DNA of 22,715 nucleotides from JAVBOV01 sp031550205 (GTDB taxonomy: Bacteria; Pseudomonadota; Alphaproteobacteria; RF32; CAG-239): positions 1 to 22,715 of the forward strand of contig JAVBOV010000056.1 of assembly GCA_031550205.1 (NCBI GenBank). Direction: 5' to 3'. The translations under genes and the position numbers were made by a program. Shown here piece after piece: positions 20,505-22,715 of the stretch. The notes under the pieces are model-generated. The model made no database searches, was not told where the DNA came from, and saw only the letters and a program-made list of their open reading frames with translations. Position 1 is the first letter of the stretch, and each line of letters starts with the position of its first letter.

Positions 20505-21518
20505 ATGTTAAAAAAAGATAATAACAAAACCACTTCTGGTGAGGCAGATGGAAGCAAAACACGGAGCACAGAAGCGGAGTGTACAAATCTAGTACATGAG
20601 CATTCGAGCACCGGATTTTGCAATCAGTTGCCCGCCAGAAGTGGTTTTGTAACTTTAATAGGCGCGCCGAACGCCGGCAAATCTACCATCACTAACAACT
20701 TTGTCGGCTCCAAAGTCTCCATTGTTTCACCCAAAGTGCAAACCACCCGCACCTTGGTCAAAGGCATCGGCATTTATCAAAACACCCAAATTGTTTTCAT
20801 CGACACCCCAGGCATTTTCAAACCCAAACGCCGCTTAGATAAAGCTATGGTAAAATCCGCCTGGTCGGGCGTGCAGGACGCCGACATCACCGTTTTGGTG
20901 GTTGACGCCAAACGCGGCTTTGATGATGAAACCCGTTCGATTATTTCCGGCCTCAAAAAAAACCATACCAAAGCCGTGTTGGTTTTAAATAAAATAGATT
21001 TAATTCAAAAAGAAAAACTTCTGGCCTTAACCGCCGCCTTAAATCAAGAATTTGCTTTTGAGCAAACCTTCATGGTCTCGGCCTTAACCGGTCAGCATAT
21101 TAAAGATTTTTATCAATACCTGGCCGATAACCTGCCTCAAAGCCCTTGGTTTTATCCTGAAGAACAAATTTCCGACATGCCCTTAAAACTATTGGTGGCC
21201 GAGGTGGTCAGAGAAAAACTGTTTAATTTTCTGCATCAGGAACTGCCCTATTCTCTAACTGTTGAGCCCGAACTTTGGGAAAGAAAAGAAGACGATTCCA
21301 TCCGCGCTGAAATGACAATATATGTAGAGCGTGAAAGCCAAAAACAAATTGTCCTCGGCCGCCAGGGCTCCATGATCAAGCGCATCGGTCAAACCGCAAG
21401 GGTAGAGCTGGAAAACCTGCTCGAAGAAAGAATTCACCTCTTTTTGTTCGTAAAAGTCCGCGAAAACTGGCTAAACGACCCCGCCAGATATTCAACCTGG
21501 AACCTGGAATTTGAATAA
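20505..21518 (+). CDS. era: GTPase Era with repeat-encoded N-terminal extension
   Basis: The frame gives 337 residues, against about 295-305 usually. G1 is GAPNAGKST (53-61), G3 DTPGI, G4 NKID, then SAL. The C-terminal KH domain (VERESQKQIVLGRQGSMIKRIG) and ending FLFVKVRENWLNDPARYSTWNLEFE are normal. Era binds 16S rRNA and helps mature the small subunit. The native N-terminus should be about RSGFVTLIG (45-53). The preceding 44 residues come from a family A element inserted in frame; they are polar and have no family match. Translation may start at ATG 20505 (weak ribosome site, 15 bases after rnc) or at TTG 20628, which would give a normal 296-residue Era. Confidence 0.93.
   Translation: MLKKDNNKTTSGEADGSKTRSTEAECTNLVHEHSSTGFCNQLPARSGFVTLIGAPNAGKSTITNNFVGSKVSIVSPKVQTTRTLVKGIGIYQNTQIVFIDTPGIFKPKRRLDKAMVKSAWSGVQDADITVLVVDAKRGFDDETRSIISGLKKNHTKAVLVLNKIDLIQKEKLLALTAALNQEFAFEQTFMVSALTGQHIKDFYQYLADNLPQSPWFYPEEQISDMPLKLLVAEVVREKLFNFLHQELPYSLTVEPELWERKEDDSIRAEMTIYVERESQKQIVLGRQGSMIKRIGQTARVELENLLEERIHLFLFVKVRENWLNDPARYSTWNLEFE
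20524..20650 (+). repeat. Family A hairpin element, copy e (inside the era frame)
   Basis: The core is AGTGTAC-AAATCTA-GTACATGAG (GTAC at 20581-20584 and 20592-20595), with GAGC boxes on both sides. The outer arms ACAAAACCACTTCTGG (20524-20539) and CCAGAAGTGGTTTTGT (20635-20650) are perfect inverses over 16 bases. The right arm encodes the conserved Era residues RSGFV, so it is native; the left arm is its inverted copy. The element is open in the Era frame throughout. Confidence 0.88.
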
Positions 21519-21528
21519 CCCCCGCATC

Positions 21529-21609
21529 CTTCCTCTCCCCTCTTCCTCTTTCCTCTTTCCTCTCCCCTATTCCCCGCCTTCCTCCTTCCTCTTTCCTCTT
21601 CCTCTTCCT
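21529..21609. repeat. Polypyrimidine heptad tract
   Basis: About 80 bases of almost pure C and T with a rough 7-base period (TTCCTCT-like units). It lies right after era and leads into family B copy 3. A shorter polypyrimidine stretch precedes copy 2 at the same relative place. Confidence 0.7.
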
Positions 21610-21865
21610 GCCTTAGTGCAGCTTTTTATATTTTGTTTGCTCGTTTTGCGTCCTGCAACGAGCCGTTTTGCCGAAAGAAAAGTAAGACATAAAAAGAACA
21701 ATAAAGAAGGAAGGCAAAATATTGCGAGGAGAGCAAAGCGGGCATTACAAAATCTTAGAAAGCGGAACTCAGGCAGGAGCCTTTGGTTACTTTGGGCGCC
21801 AAAGTAACAAAAACCCATGCAGATAAAAGCCTCGATAAAAGATTCTGCTGAGATTGCCGCATCGC
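21608..21865 (+). repeat. Family B repeat (copy 3), giant hairpin with 3' module
   Basis: The left arm begins CTGCCTTAGTGCAGCTTTTT (21608) and pairs with the right arm ending GGAACTCAGGCAG (21776). Inside are GCGTCCT, GCCGAAAGAA and GGAAGGCAAAA blocks shared with copy 2. A 10-bp perfect stem, GTTACTTTGG (21786-21795) with CCAAAGTAAC (21799-21808), follows, then CATGCAGATAAAAG and GCTGAGATTGCCGC. Open frames across it on both strands look like by-products. Nothing else was seen between era and the rpoZ terminator. Confidence 0.78.
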
Positions 21866-21907
21866 GTACGCCCCCTCAATAACGTTTATTTTTTTGAGTT
21901 TTAAAAA

Positions 21908-21945
21908 CAAAAAGTATGGAAATTCCTCTCCATACTTTTGCCAAC
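21908..21945 (-). terminator. Rho-independent terminator of rpoZ
   Basis: CAAAAGTATGGA and TCCATACTTTTTG pair around eight bases; on the minus strand a T-rich tail (CTTTTTGTTTTT) follows. A second small stem, ACTTTTA/TAAAAGT (21944-21963), lies between it and the rpoZ stop. Confidence 0.85.
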
Positions 21946-21969
21946 TTTTATATGAGTAAAAGTTATCTT

Positions 21970-22449
21970 CTATTCTTCATCACCAAAATCATCATTACCG
22001 TCAAACTCGGCATCAAAGCCTTCTTCGCCCAAAAGCTCGTCATCTAAAGATAAATCACCGTCGGTGTCCAAATCCAAATCGGCCTCGCCGTCAACATCTT
22101 CAATCTGCATATTTTCAGCCACATCAACGTCTGATAAAAGACCGGAGAACTGCTCGTCCAAATCGGCCAGCTCTTTTTCGGCGGCCAAAATTTCCAATTC
22201 CTCTTCTTCCGGCTCTTCCACTTCAACATATTTTTGCAAGCCCATAACCAAAGACTTTTGCAGCTCTTCAATTGAAACCGTTTCGGCGGCAATCTCGCGC
22301 AAAGCAATCACCGGGTTTTTATCGTTGTCCTTAGCCACTGTCAGCGGCGAACCGGCAGCAATATCCTTCGCCCTCTGCGAAGCCACCATCAAAAGCTCAT
22401 AACGATTTGGAATCTTATCAACACAATCTTCAACTGTAACACGTGCCAT
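21970..22449 (-). CDS. rpoZ: RNA polymerase omega subunit with long acidic tail
   Basis: The 159-residue product has a normal omega core at residues 1-75: MARVTVEDCVDKIPNRYELLMVASQRAKDI, then NPVIALREIAAETVSIEEL. Omega supports folding and assembly of the beta' subunit and is part of a ppGpp-binding site in many proteobacteria. The remaining 85 or so residues are a low-complexity acidic tail, about 45% Asp plus Glu with one Lys, ending DFGDEE. Alphaproteobacterial omegas often carry acidic tails; this is a long one. The gene is often next to relA, but here it is 5 kb away and reversed. AAGGA lies about nine bases before the ATG. Confidence 0.94.
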   Translation of the reverse strand: MARVTVEDCVDKIPNRYELLMVASQRAKDIAAGSPLTVAKDNDKNPVIALREIAAETVSIEELQKSLVMGLQKYVEVEEPEEEELEILAAEKELADLDEQFSGLLSDVDVAENMQIEDVDGEADLDLDTDGDLSLDDELLGEEGFDAEFDGNDDFGDEE

Positions 22450-22475
22450 CTATCTTATCCTTTTCTCTATTAAAA

Positions 22476-22509
22476 CGTCATTGCGAGGCCTTCAGGCCGT
22501 GGCAATCTC
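22476..22509 (+). repeat. Short TCATTGCGAG...GGCAATCTC repeat
   Basis: A compact copy, CGTCATTGCGAG then a GGCCT/AGGCC stem and GGCAATCTC, lies within the rpoZ leader region. Confidence 0.8.
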
Positions 22510-22645
22510 GGCTATATTAAACTCTACCAACCTTATACACCAACCTTTTTCCCAACAGCAAGAAAAAAGATAAAATATCAATTAAAATCAATACTCTAAT
22601 CCGATTCGCACCCGATTCGCTTTCCAACCGATTTTTTCTATTATC

Positions 22646-22715
22646 GCGGCGGCGGGGGGCCGGCGGGGGGGGGGGGGGGGGGGGGTGTGGGGGGGGGGGT
22701 GGGGGAGCGCGGGGG
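22646..22715. other. Poly-G contig end, probable artefact
   Basis: The last ~70 bases are almost only G, in sharp contrast to the AT-rich sequence before them. This resembles no-signal G calls of two-colour sequencing carried into a contig end. No biological feature should be read here. Confidence 0.85.

Noticed and set aside
7546..20650. Family A as ordinary rho-independent terminators
   Set aside because: No T-run follows the stems, copies lie inside operons and in a coding frame, and the conserved core is not needed for termination.
7546..20650. Family A as a standard MITE
   Set aside because: MITEs have the same terminal inverted repeats at every site; here the arms differ at each locus and no consistent target duplication was seen.
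21511..21818. Open frames on both strands between era and rpoZ
   Set aside because: They are translations of the polypyrimidine tract and family B repeat.
22646..22715. Extreme G-rich end, possibly quadruplex-forming
   Set aside because: The abrupt change to almost pure G at a contig edge is best explained as a sequencing or assembly artefact.
1..22715. tRNA, rRNA, riboswitch or transposase genes
   Set aside because: None was recognised by reading; a covariance-model search was not possible here.

Overview
The window looks like a chromosomal contig end from an uncultured, flagellated alphaproteobacterium. The evidence is a single long bifunctional Rel/SpoT, an omega subunit with an acidic tail, a FlaF-type protein (FlaF is largely an alphaproteobacterial flagellar family), a sigma-54 promoter ahead of flgF-flgG-flgA-flgH, and a relA/acpS ... 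lepB-rnc-era order. No rRNA, tRNA, transposase or CRISPR array was recognised. The last ~70 bases are almost pure G and look like a sequencing or assembly artefact.

Layout. 1-950: a small ORF, a HigA-like regulator and a set of tandem repeats and palindromes. 952-5218 (minus strand): rpmI-rplT-pheS-pheT. 5220-6400: repeats flanking one WG-repeat-like protein. 6371-8916 (minus): a secreted EF-hand protein, then lolD and a LolC/E permease. 9071-10021 (plus): a 51-residue membrane peptide and an outer-membrane beta-barrel protein. 10097-14424 (minus): a double-FlaF protein and the flgF-flgG-flgA-flgH rod/L-ring operon. 14873-17430 (plus): relA/spoT and acpS. 17724-18968 (minus): an M16 peptidase, divergent from lepB-rnc-era (19119-21518, plus). 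21970-22449 (minus): rpoZ.

The gene content is mostly core: translation, lipoprotein export, flagellum, stringent response, protein export, RNA processing. The novelty lies between and inside genes. Five copies of one hairpin element ('family A') share a small core, AGTGTAC-loop-GTACATGAG, but each carries long inverted arms unique to its locus. In each copy the right arm is the native gene border (the ends of lolC, flgF and flgH, the region just before relA, and the N-terminal codons of era). The left arm therefore looks like an inverted copy made on the spot. All five lie in the same orientation on the top strand although the host genes lie on both strands. The copy in era is translated in frame and adds about 40 residues.

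A second family ('family B', about 250 bp, three copies) forms another giant hairpin followed by a small stem with compensatory changes. Six tracts with a period of exactly 7 bases, several palindromic repeats of the TCATTGCGAG type, and a 44-bp near-perfect palindrome placed like an enhancer upstream of the sigma-54 promoter complete the picture.
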